Assembly: GCF_051014685.1 (NCBI RefSeq)
Contig: NW_027478878.1
Coordinates: 1-64,000, forward strand
Source of the DNA: Ptiloglossa arizonensis
Lineage: Eukaryota > Arthropoda > Insecta > Hymenoptera > Colletidae
Direction of reading: 5' to 3'
DNA length: 64,000 bases
Part shown: in pieces, positions 39,601-55,929 of the stretch
Numbering within the stretch: the stretch's first letter is position 1
Layout of the letters: the number at the start of each line of letters is the position of its first letter
The notes under the pieces: generated by a model
Databases searched by the model: none
Told to the model about the DNA's origin: nothing
What the model saw: the letters and a program-made list of their open reading frames with translations, nothing else
Made by a program: the position numbers and the translations under genes

Positions 39601-41085
39601 CGCGTTATACGTTATGCGTTATACGTTATACGTTATACGTTATCCGTTATACGTTATACGTTATACGTTATACGTTATACGTTATTCGTTATACGTTATA
39701 CGTAATACGTTATACGTTATGCGTTATACGTTATACGTTATACGTTATACGTTATACGTTAAACGTTATACGTTATACGTTATACGTTATACGATATACG
39801 TTATACGTTATACGTTGTACGTTATACGTTATACGTTATACGTTATACGTTATACGTTATACGTTATACGTTATACGTTATACGTTTTACGTTCTACGTT
39901 ATACGTTATACGTTATACGTTATACGTTGTACGTTATACGTTATATGTAATATGTAATACGTTATACGTTATACGTTATACGTTATACGTTATACGTTAT
40001 ACGTTATACGTTATACGTTATACGTTGTACGTTATACGTTATACGTTATACGTTATACGTTATGCATTATACGTTATACGTTATACGTTATACGTTATAC
40101 GTTATTCGTTATACGTTAAACGTTATACGTTATACGTTATACGTTATACGTTATACGTTATACGTTATACGTTAGACGTTATAGGTTATACGTAATACGT
40201 AATACGTTATACGTTATACGTTATACGTTGCACGTTATACGTTATACGATATACGTTATAAGTTATACGTTATACGTTATACGTTATACGTTGTACGTTA
40301 TACGTTATACGTTATACGTTATGCGTTATACGTTATGCGTTACACGTTATACGTTATACGTTATACGTTATACGTTATACGTTATACGTCATACGTTATA
40401 AGTTATACGTTATACGTTATACGTTATACGTTATACATTATGCGTTATACGCTATACGTAATGCGTTATAGGTCATACCTTATACGTGATACGTCATACG
40501 TTATACGTTATACGTGATACGTTATACGTTATACGTTATACGTTATACGTTGTACGTTATACGTTATATGTAATATGTAATACGTTATACGTTGCACGCT
40601 ATACGTTATACGTTACACGATATACGTTATACATTACACGTTATACGTTATACGTTATGCGTTATACGTTATGCGTTATACGTTATACGTTATACGTTAT
40701 ACGTTATACGTTATACGTTATACGTTATACGTTATACGTTATACGTTGTACGTTATACGTTATACGTTATACGTTATACGTTATACGTTATACGTTATAC
40801 GTTAAACGTCATACGTTATACGTTATACGTTATACGATATACGTTATACGTTAAACGTTGTACGTTATACGTTATACGTTATACGTTATACGTTATACGT
40901 TATACGTTATACGTTAAACGTTATACGTTATACGTTATACGTTATACGTTATACGTTATACGTTGTACGTTATACGTTGTAAGTTATACGTTGTACGTTA
41001 TACGTTATACGTTATACGTTATACGTTATACGTTATACGTTATACGTTATACGTTATACGTTATACGTTATACGTTATACGTTAT
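33677..41085 (+). repeat. Higher-order repeat, 4,032-bp period, two copies
   Basis: The variant string of 33677-37050 recurs at 37709-41085 with a constant offset of 4,032 bp (576 monomers). Matched landmarks are 33842/37874, 34261/38293, 35232/39264, 35582/39614, 36303/40335 and 36454/40486. The 0.66 kb between the two matched parts (37051-37708) resembles 33465-33677 and 17420-17850. The constant offset means no monomer was gained or lost in 3.4 kb since duplication, so the event is recent. Confidence 0.85.
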
Positions 41086-44000
41086 ACGTTATACGTTATA
41101 CGTTATACGTTATACGTTATACGTTATACGTTATACGTTAAACGTTAGACGTTATATGTCCTACGTTATACGTTGTACGTTATACGTTATATGTAATATG
41201 TAATACGTTATACGTTATACGCTGTACGTTATACGTTACACGTTATACGTTATACGTTATGCGAAATACGTTATGCGTTACACGTTATACGTTATACGTT
41301 ATACGTTATACGTTATACGTTATACGCTATACGTTATACGTTATACGTTAAACGTTATACGTTATACGTTATACGTTATACGATATACGTTATACGTTAA
41401 ACGTTGTACGTTATACGTTATACGTTATACGTTATACGTTATACGTTATACGTTAAACGTTATACGTTATACGTTATACGTTATATGTTATACGTTATAC
41501 GTTATACGTTATACGTTGTACGTTATACGTTGTAAGTTATAGGTTGTACGTTATACGCTATACGTTATACGTTATACGTTATACGTTATACGTTATACGT
41601 TATACGTTATACGTTATACGTTATGCGTTATACGTTATACGTTATACGTTATACGTTATACGTTAAACGTTATACGTTATACGTTATACGTTATACGATA
41701 TACGTTATACGTTATACGTTGTACGTTATGCGTTATACGTTATACGTTATACGTTATACGTTATACGTTATACGTTATACGTTATACGTTATACGTTATA
41801 CGTTATACGTTATACGTTATACGTTATACGTTATACGTTGTACGTTATACGTTATATGTAATATGTAATACGTTATACGTTATACGCTATACGGTATACG
41901 TTACACGTTATACGTTATACGTTATGCGTTATACGTTATGCGTTATACGTTATACGTTATACGTTATACGTTACACGTTATACGTTATACGTTATACGTT
42001 ATACGTTATACGTTATTCGTTATACGTTATACGTAATACGTTATACGTTATGCGTTATACGTTATACGTTATACGTTATACGTTATACGTTAAACGTTAT
42101 ACGTTATACGTTATACGTTATACGATATACGTTATACGTTATACGTTGTACGTTATACGTTATACGTTATACGTTATACGTTATACGTTATACGTTATAC
42201 GTTATACGTTATACGTTATACGTTATACGTTATACGTTATACGTTATACGTTATACGTTGTACGTTATACGTTATATGTAATATGTAATACGTTATACGT
42301 TATACGTTATACGTTATACGTTATACGTTATACGTTATACGTTATACGTTATACGTTATACGTTATACGTTGTACGTTATACGTTATACGTTGTACGTTA
42401 TACGTTATGCATTATACGTTATACGTTATACGTTATACGTTATACGTTATTCGTTATACGTTAAACGTTATACGTTATACGTTATACGTTATACGTTACT
42501 CGTTATACGTAATATGTAATACGTTTTACGTTATAAGTTATACGTTATACGTTATACGTTATACGTTATACGTTATACGTTATACGTTATACGTTATACG
42601 TTATACGTTATACGTTATACGTTATACGTTATACGTTATACGTTATACGTTGTACGTTATACGTTATATGTAATATGTAATACGTTATACGTTATACGTT
42701 AAACGTTAGACGTTATACGTTATACGTTATACGTTGTACGTTATACTTTATATGTAATATGTAATACGTTATACGTTATACGCTATACGCTATACGTTAC
42801 ACGTTATACGTTATACGTTATGCATTATACGTTATGCGTTATACGTTATACGTTATACGTTATACGTTATACGTTATACGTTATACGTTATACGTTATAC
42901 GTTGTACGTTATACGTTATATGTAATATGTAATACGTTATACGTTATACGCTATACGTTATACGTTACACGTTACACGTTATTCGTTATGCGTTATACGT
43001 TATGCGTTATACGTTATACGTTATACGTTATACGTTATACGTTATACGTTATACGTTATACGTTATACGTTATACGTTATTCGTTATACGTTATACGTAA
43101 TACGTTATACGTTATACGTTAGAAGTTATACGTTGTACGTTATACGTTAAACGTTAGACGTTATATGTTATACGTTATACGTTGTACGTTATACGTTATA
43201 TGTAATATGTAATACGTTATACGTTATACGCTATACGTTATACGTTACACGTTATACGTTATACGTTATGCGTTATACGTTATGCGTTATACGTTATACG
43301 TTATACGTTATACGATATACGTTATTCGTTATACGTTATACGTAATACGTTATACGTTATACGTTATACGTTATACGTTATACGTTATACGTTATACGTT
43401 ATACGTTAAACGTTATACGTTATACGTTATACGTTATACGATATACGTTATACGTTATACGTTGTACGTTATACGTTATACGTTGTACGTTATACGTTAT
43501 ATGTAATATGTAATACGTTATACGTTATACGTTATACGTTATTCGTTGTACGTTATACGTAATACGTTATACGTTATGCGTTATACGTTATACGTTATAC
43601 GTTATACGTTATACGTTAAACGTTATACGTTATACGTTATACGTTATACGATATACGTTATACGTTATACGTTGTACGTTATACGTTATACGTTATACGT
43701 TATACGTTATACGTTATACGTTATACGTTATACGTTATACGTTATACGTTATACGTTATACGTTATACGTTATACGTTATACGTTGTACGTTATACGTTA
43801 TATGTAATATGTAATACGTTATACGTTATACGTTATACGTTATACGTTATACGTTATACGTTATACGTTATACGTTATACGTTATACGTTATACGTTGTA
43901 CGTTATACGTTATACGTTATACGTTATACGTTATGCATTATACGTTATACGTTATACGTTATACGTTATACGTTATTCGTTATACGTTAAACGTTATACG

Positions 44001-44389
44001 TTATACGTTATACGTTATACGTTACTCGTTATACGTAATATGTAATACGTTTTACGTTATAAGTTATACGTTATACGTTATACGTTATACGTTATACGTT
44101 ATACGTTATACGTTATACGTTATACGTTATACGTTATACGTTATACGTTATACGTTATACGTTATACGTTGTACGTTATACGTTATATGTAATATGTAAT
44201 ACGTTATACGTTATACGTTATACGTTATACGTTATACGTTATACGTTGTACGTTATACGTTATACGTTATACGTTATACGTTATGCATTATACGTTATAC
44301 GTTATACGTTATACGTTATACGTTATACGTTATACGTTATACGTTATACGTTATACGTTATACGTTATACGTTATACGTTATACGTTAT
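41086..44389 (+). repeat. Satellite block with 2,142-bp offset to the next block
   Basis: Strings at 42820, 43282 and 43576 recur at 44962, 45424 and 45718, an offset of 2,142 bp or 306 monomers. The block is thus a partial, earlier copy of the 5.6-kb unit that follows. It carries the recurrent ATATGTA-ATATGTA pair and GTACTCGTT-like variants (42496, 44025). No gene is seen. Confidence 0.7.
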
Positions 44390-47300
44390 ACGTTGTACGT
44401 TATACGTTATATGTAATATGTAATACGTTATACGTTATACGTTATACGTTATACGTTATACGTTATACGTTATACGTTATACGTTATACGTTATACGTTA
44501 TACGTTGTACGTTATACGTTATACGTTATACGTTATACGTTATGCATTATACGTTATACGTTATACGTTATACGTTATACGTTATTCGTTATACGTTAAA
44601 CGTTATACGTTATACGTTATACGTTATACGTTACTCGTTATACGTAATATGTAATACGTTTTACGTTATAAGTTATACGTTATACGTTATACGTTATACG
44701 TTATACGTTATACGTTATACGTTGTACGTTATACGTTATACGTTATACGTTATACGTTATACGTTATACGTTATACGTTATACGTTATACGTTGTACGTT
44801 ATACGTTATATGTAATATGTAATACGTTATACGTTATACGTTAAACGTTAGACGTTATACGTTATACGTTATACGTTGTACGTTATACTTTATATGTAAT
44901 ATGTAATACGTTATACGTTATACGCTATACGTTATACGTTACACGTTATACGTTATACGTTATGCATTATACGTTATGCGTTATACGTTATACGTTATAC
45001 GTTATACGTTATACGTTATACGTTATACGTTATACGTTATACGTTGTACGTTATACGTTATATGTAATATGTAATACGTTATACGTTATACGCTATACGT
45101 TATACGTTACACGTTACACGTTATTCGTTATGCGTTATACGTTATGCGTTATACGTTATACGTTATACGTTATACGTTATACGTTATACGTTATACGTTA
45201 TACGTTATACGTTATACGTTATTCGTTATACGTTATACGTAATACGTTATACGTTATACGTTAGAAGTTATACGTTGTACGTTATACGTTAAACGTTAGA
45301 CGTTATATGTTATACGTTATACGTTGTACGTTATACGTTATATGTAATATGTAATACGTTATACGTTATACGCTATACGTTATACGTTACACGTTATACG
45401 TTATACGTTATGCGTTATACGTTATGCGTTATGCGTTATACGTTATACGTTATACGATATACGTTATTCGTTATACGTTATACGTAATACGTTATACGTT
45501 ATACGTTATACGTTATACGTTATACGTTATACGTTATACGTTATACGTTAAACGTTATACGTTATACGTTATACGTTATACGATATACGTTATACGTTAT
45601 ACGTTGTACGTTATACGTTATACGTTGTACGTTATACGTTATATGTAATATGTAATACGTTATACGTTATACGTTATACGTTATTCGTTATACGTTATAC
45701 GTAATACGTTATACGTTATGCGTTATACGTTATACGTTATACGTTATACGTTATACGTTAAACGTTATACGTTATACGTTATACGTTATACGATATACGT
45801 TATACGTTATACGTTGTACGTTATACGTTATACGTTATACGTTATACGTTATACGTTATACGTTATACGTTATACGTTATACGTTATACGTTATACGTTA
45901 TACGTTATACGTTATACGTTATACGTTGTACGTTATACGTTATATGTAATATGTAATACGTTATACGTTATACGTTATACGTTATACGTTATACGTTATA
46001 CGTTATACGTTATACGTTATACGTTATACGTTATACGTTGTACGTTATACGTTATACGTTATACGTTATACGTTATGCATTATACGTTATACGTTATACG
46101 TTATACGTTATACGTTATTCGTTATACGTTAAACGTTATACGTTATACGTTATACGTTATACGTTACTCGTTATACGTAATATGTAATACGTTTTACGTT
46201 ATAAGTTATACGTTATACGTTATACGTTATACGTTATACGTTATACGTTATACGTTATACGTTATACGTTATACGTTATACGTTATACGTTATACGTTAT
46301 ACGTTATACGTTATACGTTGTACGTTATACGTTATATGTAATATGTAATACGTTATACGTTATACGTTAAACGTTAGACGTTATACGTTATACGTTATAC
46401 GTTGTACGTTATACTTTATATGTAATATGTAATACGTTATACGTTATACGCTATACGTTATACGTTACACGTTATACGTTATACGTTATGCATTATACGT
46501 TATGCGTTATACGTTATACGTTATACGTTATACGTTATACGTTATACGTTATACGTTATACGTTATACGTTGTACGTTATACGTTATATGTAATATGTAA
46601 TACGTTATACGTTATACGCTATACGTTATACGTTACACGTTACACGTTATTCGTTATGCGTTATACGTTATGCGTTATACGTTATACGTTATACGTTATA
46701 CGTTATACGTTATACGTTATACGTTATACGTTATACGTTATACGTTATTCGTTATACGTTATACGTAATACGTTATACGTTATACGTTAGAAGTTATACG
46801 TTGTACGTTATACGTTAAACGTTAGACGTTATATGTTATACGTTATACGTTGTACGTTATACGTTATATGTAATATGTAATACGTTATACGTTATACGCT
46901 ATACGTTATACGTTACACGTTATACGTTATACGTTATGCGTTATACGTTATGCGTTATACGTTATACGTTATACGTTATACGATATACGTTATTCGTTAT
47001 ACGTTATACGTAATACGTTATACGTTATACGTTATACGTTATACGTTATACGTTATACGTTATACGTTATACGTTATACGTTAAACGTTATACGTTATAC
47101 GTTATACGTTATACGATATACGTTATACGTTATACGTTGTACGTTATACGTTATACGTTGTACGTTATACGTTATATGTAATATGTAATACGTTATACGT
47201 TATACGCTATACGTTATACGTTACACGTTATACGTTATACGTTATGCATTATACGTTATGCGTTATACGTTATACGTTATACGTTATACGTTATACGTTA

Positions 47301-49975
47301 TACGTTATACGTTATACGTTATACGTTGTACGTTATACGTTATATGTAATATGTAATACGTTATACGTTATACGCTATACGTTATACGTTACACGTTATA
47401 CGTTATTCGTTATGCGTTATACGTTATGCGTTATACGTTATACGTTATACGTTATACGTTATACGTTATACGTTATACGTTATACGTTATACGTTATACG
47501 TTATTCGTTATACGTTATACGTAATACGTTATACGTTATACGTTAGACGTTATACGTTGTACGTTATACGTTAAACGTTAGACGTTATATGTTATACGTT
47601 ATACGTTGTACGTTATACGTTATATGTAATATGTAATACGTTATACGTTATACGCTATACGTTATACGTTACAGGTTATACGTTATACGTTATGCGTTAT
47701 ACGTTATGCGTTATACGTTATACGTTATACGTTTTACGATATACGTTATTCGTTATACGTTATACGTAATACGTTATACGTTATACGTTATACGTTATAC
47801 GTTATACGTTATACGTTATACGTTATACGTTATGCATTATACGTTATACGTTATACGTTATACGTTATACGTTATTCGTTATACGTTAAACGTTATACGT
47901 TATACGTTATACGTTATACGTTACTCGTTATACGTAATATGTAATACGTTTTACGTTATAAGTTATACGTTATACGTTATACGTTATACGTTATACGTTA
48001 TACGTTATACGTTATACGTTATACGTTATACGTTATACGTTATACGTTATACGTTATACGTTATACGTTATACGTTATACGTTATACGTTATACGTTGTA
48101 CGTTATACGTTATATGTAATATGTAATACGTTATACGTTATACGTTAAACGTTAGACGTTATACGTTATACGTTATACGTTGTACGTTATACTTTATATG
48201 TAATATGTAATACGTTATACGTTATACGCTATACGTTATACGTTATACGTTGTACGTTATACGTTATATGTAATATGTAATACGTTATACGTTATACGTT
48301 ATACGTTATACGTTATACGTTATACGTTATACGTTATACGTTATACGTTATACGTTGTACGTTATACGTTATATGTAATATGTAATACGTTATACGTTAT
48401 ACGCTATACGTTATACGTTACACGTTATACGTTATTCGTTATGCGTTATACGTTATGCGTTATACGTTATACGTTATACGTTATACGTTATACGTTATAC
48501 GTTATACGTTATACGTTATACGTTATACGTTATTCGTTATACGTTATACGTAATACGTTATACGTTATACGTTAGACGTTATACGTTGTACGTTATACGT
48601 TAAACGTTAGACGTTATATGTTATACGTTATACGTTGTACGTTATACGTTATATGTAATATGTAATACGTTATACGTTATACGCTATACGTTATACGTTA
48701 CACGTTATACGTTATACGTTATGCGTTATACGTTATGCGTTATACGTTATACGTTATACGTTATACGATATACGTTATTCGTTATACGTTATACGTAATA
48801 CGTTATACGTTATACGTTATACGTTATACGTTATACGTTATACGTTATACGTTATACGTTAAACGTTATACGTTATACGTTATACGTTATACGTTATACG
48901 TTATACGTTATACGTTATACGTTATACGTTATTCGTTATACGATATACGTTATTCGTTATACGTTATACGTAATACGTTATACGTTATACGTTATACGTT
49001 ATACGTTATACGTTATACGTTATACGTTATACGTTAAACGTTATACGTTATACGTTATACGTTATACGATATACGTTATACGTTATACGTTGTACGTTAT
49101 ACGTTATACGTTATACGTTATACGTTCTACGTTATACGTTATACGTTAAACGTTATACGTTATACGTTATGCGTTATACGTTATACGTTATACGTTATGC
49201 GTTATACGTTATACGTTATACGTTATACGTTATACGTTATACGTTATGCGTTATACGCTATACGTTATGCGTTATAGGTCATACCTTATACGTGATACGT
49301 CGTACGTTATACGTTACACGTGATACGTTATACGTTATACGTTATACGTTATAGGTTGTACGTTATACGTTATATGTAATATGTAATATGTTATACGTTA
49401 TACGCTATACGTTATACGTTACACGTTGTACGTTATACGTTATGCGTTATACGTTATGCGTTATACGTTATACGTTATACGTTATACGTTATACGTTATG
49501 CGTTATACGTTATACGTTATACGTTATACGTTATACGTTATACGTTATGCGTTATACGCTATACGTTATGCGTTATAGGTCATACCTTATACGTGATACG
49601 TCGTACGTTATACGTTACACGTGATACGTTATACGTTATACGTTATACGTTATAGGTTGTACGTTATACGTTATATGTAATATGTAATATGTTATACGTT
49701 ATACGCTATACGTTATACGTTACACGTTGTACGTTATACGTTATGCGTTATACGTTATGCGTTATACGTTATACGTTATACGTTATACGTTATACGTTAT
49801 ACGTTATACGTTATACGTTATACGTTATACGTTATACGTTATACGTTATACGTTGTACGTTATACGTTATACGTTATACGTTATACGTTATACGTTATTC
49901 GTTATACGTTATACGTAATACGTTATACGTTATGCGTTATACGTTATACGTTATACGTTATACGTTATACGTTAT
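44390..49975 (+). repeat. Higher-order repeat, 5,586-bp unit, copy 1
   Basis: The offset of 5,586 bp (798 monomers) to the next copy holds at 44542/50128, 45424/51010, 45718/51304, 46488/52074, 47244/52830, 48735/54321 and 49169/54755. This copy holds an extra internal 301-bp tandem duplication (49388 against 49689, 43 monomers) that the second copy lacks. Boundaries are estimated from where the match begins and where the copies abut. Confidence 0.8.
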
Positions 49976-52900
49976 ACGTTGTACGTTATACGTTATATGT
50001 AATATGTAATACGTTATACGTTATACGTTATACGTTATACGTTATACGTTATACGTTATACGTTATACGTTATACGTTATACGTTATACGTTGTACGTTA
50101 TACGTTATACGTTATACGTTATACGTTATGCATTATACGTTATACGTTATACGTTATACGTTATACGTTATTCGTTATACGTTAAACGTTATACGTTATA
50201 CGTTATACGTTATACGTTACTCGTTATACGTAATATGTAATACGTTTTACGTTATAAGTTATACGTTATACGTTATACGTTATACGTTATACGTTATACG
50301 TTATACGTTATACGTTATACGTTATACGTTATACGTTATACGTTATACGTTATACGTTATACGTTATACGTTATACGTTGTACGTTATACGTTATATGTA
50401 ATATGTAATACGTTATACGTTATACGTTTAACGTTAGACGTTATACTTTATACGTTATACGTTGTACGTTATACTTTATATGTAATATGTAATACGTTAT
50501 ACGTTATACGCTATACGTTATACGTTACACGTTATACGTTATACGTTATGCATTATACGTTATGCGTTATACGTTATACGTTATACGTTATACGTTATAC
50601 GTTATACGTTATACGTTATACGTTATACGTTGTACGTTATACGTTATATGTAATATGTAATACGTTATACGTTATACGCTATACGTTATACGTTACACGT
50701 TACACGTTATTCGTTATGCGTTATACGTTATGCGTTATACGTTATACGTTATACGTTATACGTTATACGTTATACGTTATACGTTATACGTTATACGTTA
50801 TACGTTATTCGTTATACGTTATACGTAATACGTTATACGTTATACGTTAGAAGTTATACGTTGTACGTTATACGTTAAACGTTAGACGTTATATGTTATA
50901 CGTTATACGTTGTACGTTATACGTTATATGTAATATGTAATACGTTATACGTTATACGCTATACGTTATACGTTACACGTTATACGTTATACGTTATGCG
51001 TTATACGTTATGCGTTATGCGTTATACGTTATACGTTATACGATATACGTTATTCGTTATACGTTATACGTAATACGTTATACGTTATACGTTATACGTT
51101 ATACGTTATACGTTATACGTTATACGTTATACGTTAAACGTTATACGTTATACGTTATACGTTATACGATATACGTTATACGTTATACGTTGTACGTTAT
51201 ACGTTATACGTTGTACGTTATACGTTATATGTAATATGTAATACGTTATACGTTATACGTTATACGTTATTCGTTATACGTTATACGTAATACGTTATAC
51301 GTTATGCGTTATACGTTATACGTTATACGTTATACGTTATACGTTAAACGTTATACGTTATACGTTATACGTTATACGATATACGTTATACGTTATACGT
51401 TGTACGTTATACGTTATACGTTATACGTTATACGTTATACGTTATACGTTATACGTTATACGTTATACGTTATACGTTATACGTTATACGTTATACGTTA
51501 TACGTTATACGTTGTACGTTATACGTTATATGTAATATGTAATACGTTATACGTTATACGTTATACGTTATACGTTATACGTTATACGTTATACGTTATA
51601 CGTTATACGTTATACGTTATACGTTGTACGTTATACGTTATACGTTATACGTTATACGTTATGCATTATACGTTATACGTTATACGTTATACGTTATACG
51701 TTATTCGTTATACGTTAAACGTTATACGTTATACGTTATACGTTATACGTTACTCGTTATACGTAATATGTAATACGTTTTACGTTATAAGTTATACGTT
51801 ATACGTTATACGTTATACGTTATACGTTATACGTTATACGTTATACGTTATACGTTATACGTTATACGTTATACGTTATACGTTATACGTTATACGTTAT
51901 ACGTTGTACGTTATACGTTATATGTAATATGTAATACGTTATACGTTATACGTTAAACGTTAGACGTTATACGTTATACGTTATACGTTGTACGTTATAC
52001 TTTATATGTAATATGTAATACGTTATACGTTATACGCTATACGTTATACGTTACACGTTATACGTTATACGTTATGCATTATACGTTATGCGTTATACGT
52101 TATACGTTATACGTTATACGTTATACGTTATACGTTATACGTTATACGTTATACGTTGTACGTTATACGTTATATGTAATATGTAATACGTTATACGTTA
52201 TACGCTATACGTTATACGTTACACGTTACACGTTATTCGTTATGCGTTATACGTTATGCGTTATACGTTATACGTTATACGTTATACGTTATACGTTATA
52301 CGTTATACGTTATACGTTATACGTTATACGTTATTCGTTATACGTTATACGTAATACGTTATACGTTATACGTTAGAAGTTATACGTTGTACGTTATACG
52401 TTAAACGTTAGACGTTATATGTTATACGTTATACGTTGTACGTTATACGTTATATGTAATATGTAATACGTTATACGTTATACGCTATACGTTATACGTT
52501 ACACGTTATACGTTATACGTTATGCGTTATACGTTATGCGTTATACGTTATACGTTATACGTTATACGATATACGTTATTCGTTATACGTTATACGTAAT
52601 ACGTTATACGTTATACGTTATACGTTATACGTTATACGTTATACGTTATACGTTATACGTTATACGTTAAACGTTATACGTTATACGTTATACGTTATAC
52701 GATATACGTTATACGTTATACGTTGTACGTTATACGTTATACGTTGTACGTTATACGTTATATGTAATATGTAATACGTTATACGTTATACGCTATACGT
52801 TATACGTTACACGTTATACGTTATACGTTATGCATTGTACGTTATGCGTTATACGTTATACGTTATACGTTATACGTTATACGTTATACGTTATACGTTA

Positions 52901-55261
52901 TACGTTATACGTTGTACGTTATACGTTATATGTAATATGTAATACGTTATACGTTATACGCTATACGTTATACGTTACACGTTATACGTTATTCGTTATG
53001 CGTTATACGTTATGCGTTATACGTTATACGTTATACGTTATACGTTATACGTTATACGTTATACGTTATACGTTATACGTTATACGTTATTCGTTATACG
53101 TTATACGTAATACGTTATACGTTATACGTTAGACGTTATACGTTGTACGTTATACGTTAAACGTTAGACGTTATATGTTATACGTTATACGTTGTACGTT
53201 ATACGTTATATGTAATATGTAATACGTTATACGTTATACGCTATACGTTATACGTTACAGGTTATACGTTATACGTTATGCGTTATACGTTATGCGTTAT
53301 ACGTTATACGTTATACGTTTTACGATATACGTTATTCGTTATACGTTATACGTAATACGTTATACGTTATACGTTATACGTTATACGTTATACGTTATAC
53401 GTTATACGTTATACGTTATGCATTATACGTTATACGTTATACGTTATACGTTATACGTTATTCGTTATACGTTAAACGTTATACGTTATACGTTATACGT
53501 TATACGTTACTCGTTATACGTAATATGTAATACGTTTTACGTTATAAGTTATACGTTATACGTTATACGTTATACGTTATACGTTATACGTTATACGTTA
53601 TACGTTATACGTTATACGTTATACGTTATACGTTATACGTTATACGTTATACGTTATACGTTATACGTTATACGTTATACGTTGTACGTTATACGTTATA
53701 TGTAATATGTAATACGTTATACGTTATACGTTAAACGTTAGACGTTATACGTTATACGTTATACGTTGTACGTTATACTTTATATGTAATATGTAATACG
53801 TTATACGTTATACGCTATACGTTATACGTTATACGTTGTACGTTATACGTTATATGTAATATGTAATACGTTATACGTTATACGTTATACGTTATACGTT
53901 ATACGTTATACGTTATACGTTATACGTTATACGTTATACGTTGTACGTTATACGTTATATGTAATATGTAATACGTTATACGTTATACGCTATACGTTAT
54001 ACGTTACACGTTATACGTTATTCGTTATGCGTTATACGTTATGCGTTATACGTTATACGTTATACGTTATACGTTATACGTTATACGTTATACGTTATAC
54101 GTTATACGTTATACGTTATTCGTTATACGTTATACGTAATACGTTATACGTTATACGTTAGACGTTATACGTTGTACGTTATACGTTAAACGTTAGACGT
54201 TATATGTTATACGTTATACGTTGTACGTTATACGTTATATGTAATATGTAATACGTTATACGTTATACGCTATACGTTATACGTTACACGTTATACGTTA
54301 TACGTTATGCGTTATACGTTATGCGTTATACGTTATACGTTATACGTTATACGATATACGTTATTCGTTATACGTTATACGTAATACGTTATACGTTATA
54401 CGTTATACGTTATACGTTATACGTTATACGTTATACGTTATACGTTAAACGTTATACGTTATACGTTATACGTTATACGTTATACGTTATACGTTATACG
54501 TTATACGTTATACGTTATTCGTTATACGATATACGTTATTCGTTATACGTTATACGTAATACGTTATACGTTATACGTTATACGTTATACGTTATACGTT
54601 ATACGTTATACGTTATACGTTAAACGTTATACGTTATACCTTATACGTTATACGATATACGTTATACGTTATACGTTGTACGTTATACGTTATACGTTAT
54701 ACGTTATACGTTCTACGTTATACGTTATACGTTAAACGTTATACGTTATACGTTATGCGTTATACGTTATACGTTATACGTTATGCGTTATACGTTATAC
54801 GTTATACGTTATACGTTATACGTTATACGTTATGCGTTATACGCTATACGTTATGCGTTATAGGTCATACCTTATACGTGATACGTCGTACGTTATACGT
54901 TACACGTGATACGTTATACGTTATACGTTATACGTTATAGGTTGTACGTTATACGTTATATGTAATATGTAATATGTTATACGTTATACGCTATACGTTA
55001 TACGTTACACGTTGTACGTTATACGTTATGCGTTATACGTTATGCGTTATACGTTATACGTTATACGTTATACGTTATACGTTATACGTTATACGTTATA
55101 CGTTATACGTTATACGTTATACGTTATACGTTATACGTTGTACGTTATACGTTATACGTTATACGTTATACGTTATACGTTATTCGTTATACGTTATACG
55201 TAATACGTTATACGTTATGCGTTATACGTTATACGTTATACGTTATACGTTATACGTTAAA
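49976..55261 (+). repeat. Higher-order repeat, 5,586-bp unit, copy 2
   Basis: Second tandem copy, 301 bp shorter because the internal duplication near 49.4-49.7 kb is single here (54974). Scattered single-base differences exist, such as GCATTGTACG at 52832 in place of GCATTATACG and an ATACCTT monomer near 54638. A partial third relative occupies 58.2-61.9 kb. Confidence 0.8.
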
Positions 55262-55929
55262 CGTTATACGTTATACGTTATACGTTATACGATATACGTT
55301 ATACGTTATACGTTGTACGTTATACGTTATACGTTATACGTTATACGTTATACGTTATACGTTATACGTTATACGTTATACGTTTTACGTTCTACGTTAT
55401 ACGTTATACGTTATACGTTATACGTTGTACGTTATACGTTATATGTAATATGTAATACGTTATACGTTATACGTTATACGTTATACGTTATACGTTATAC
55501 GTTATACGTTATACGTTATACGTTATACGTTATACGTTGTACGTTATACGTTATACGTTATACGTTATACGTTATGCATTATACGTTATACGTTATACGT
55601 TATACGTTATACGTTATTCGTTATACGTTAAACGTTATACGTTATACGTTATACGTTATACGTTATACGTTATACGTTATACGTTAGACGTTATAGGTTA
55701 TACGTAATACGTAATACGTTATACGTTATACGTTATACGTTGCACGTTATACGTTATACGATATACGTTATAAGTTATACGTTATACGTTATACGTTATA
55801 CGTTGTACGTTATACGTTATACGTTAAACGTTATACGTTATACGTTATACGTTATACGTTATACGTTATACGTTATACGTTATACGTTATACGTTATACG
55901 TTATACGTTATACGTTATACGTTATACGT

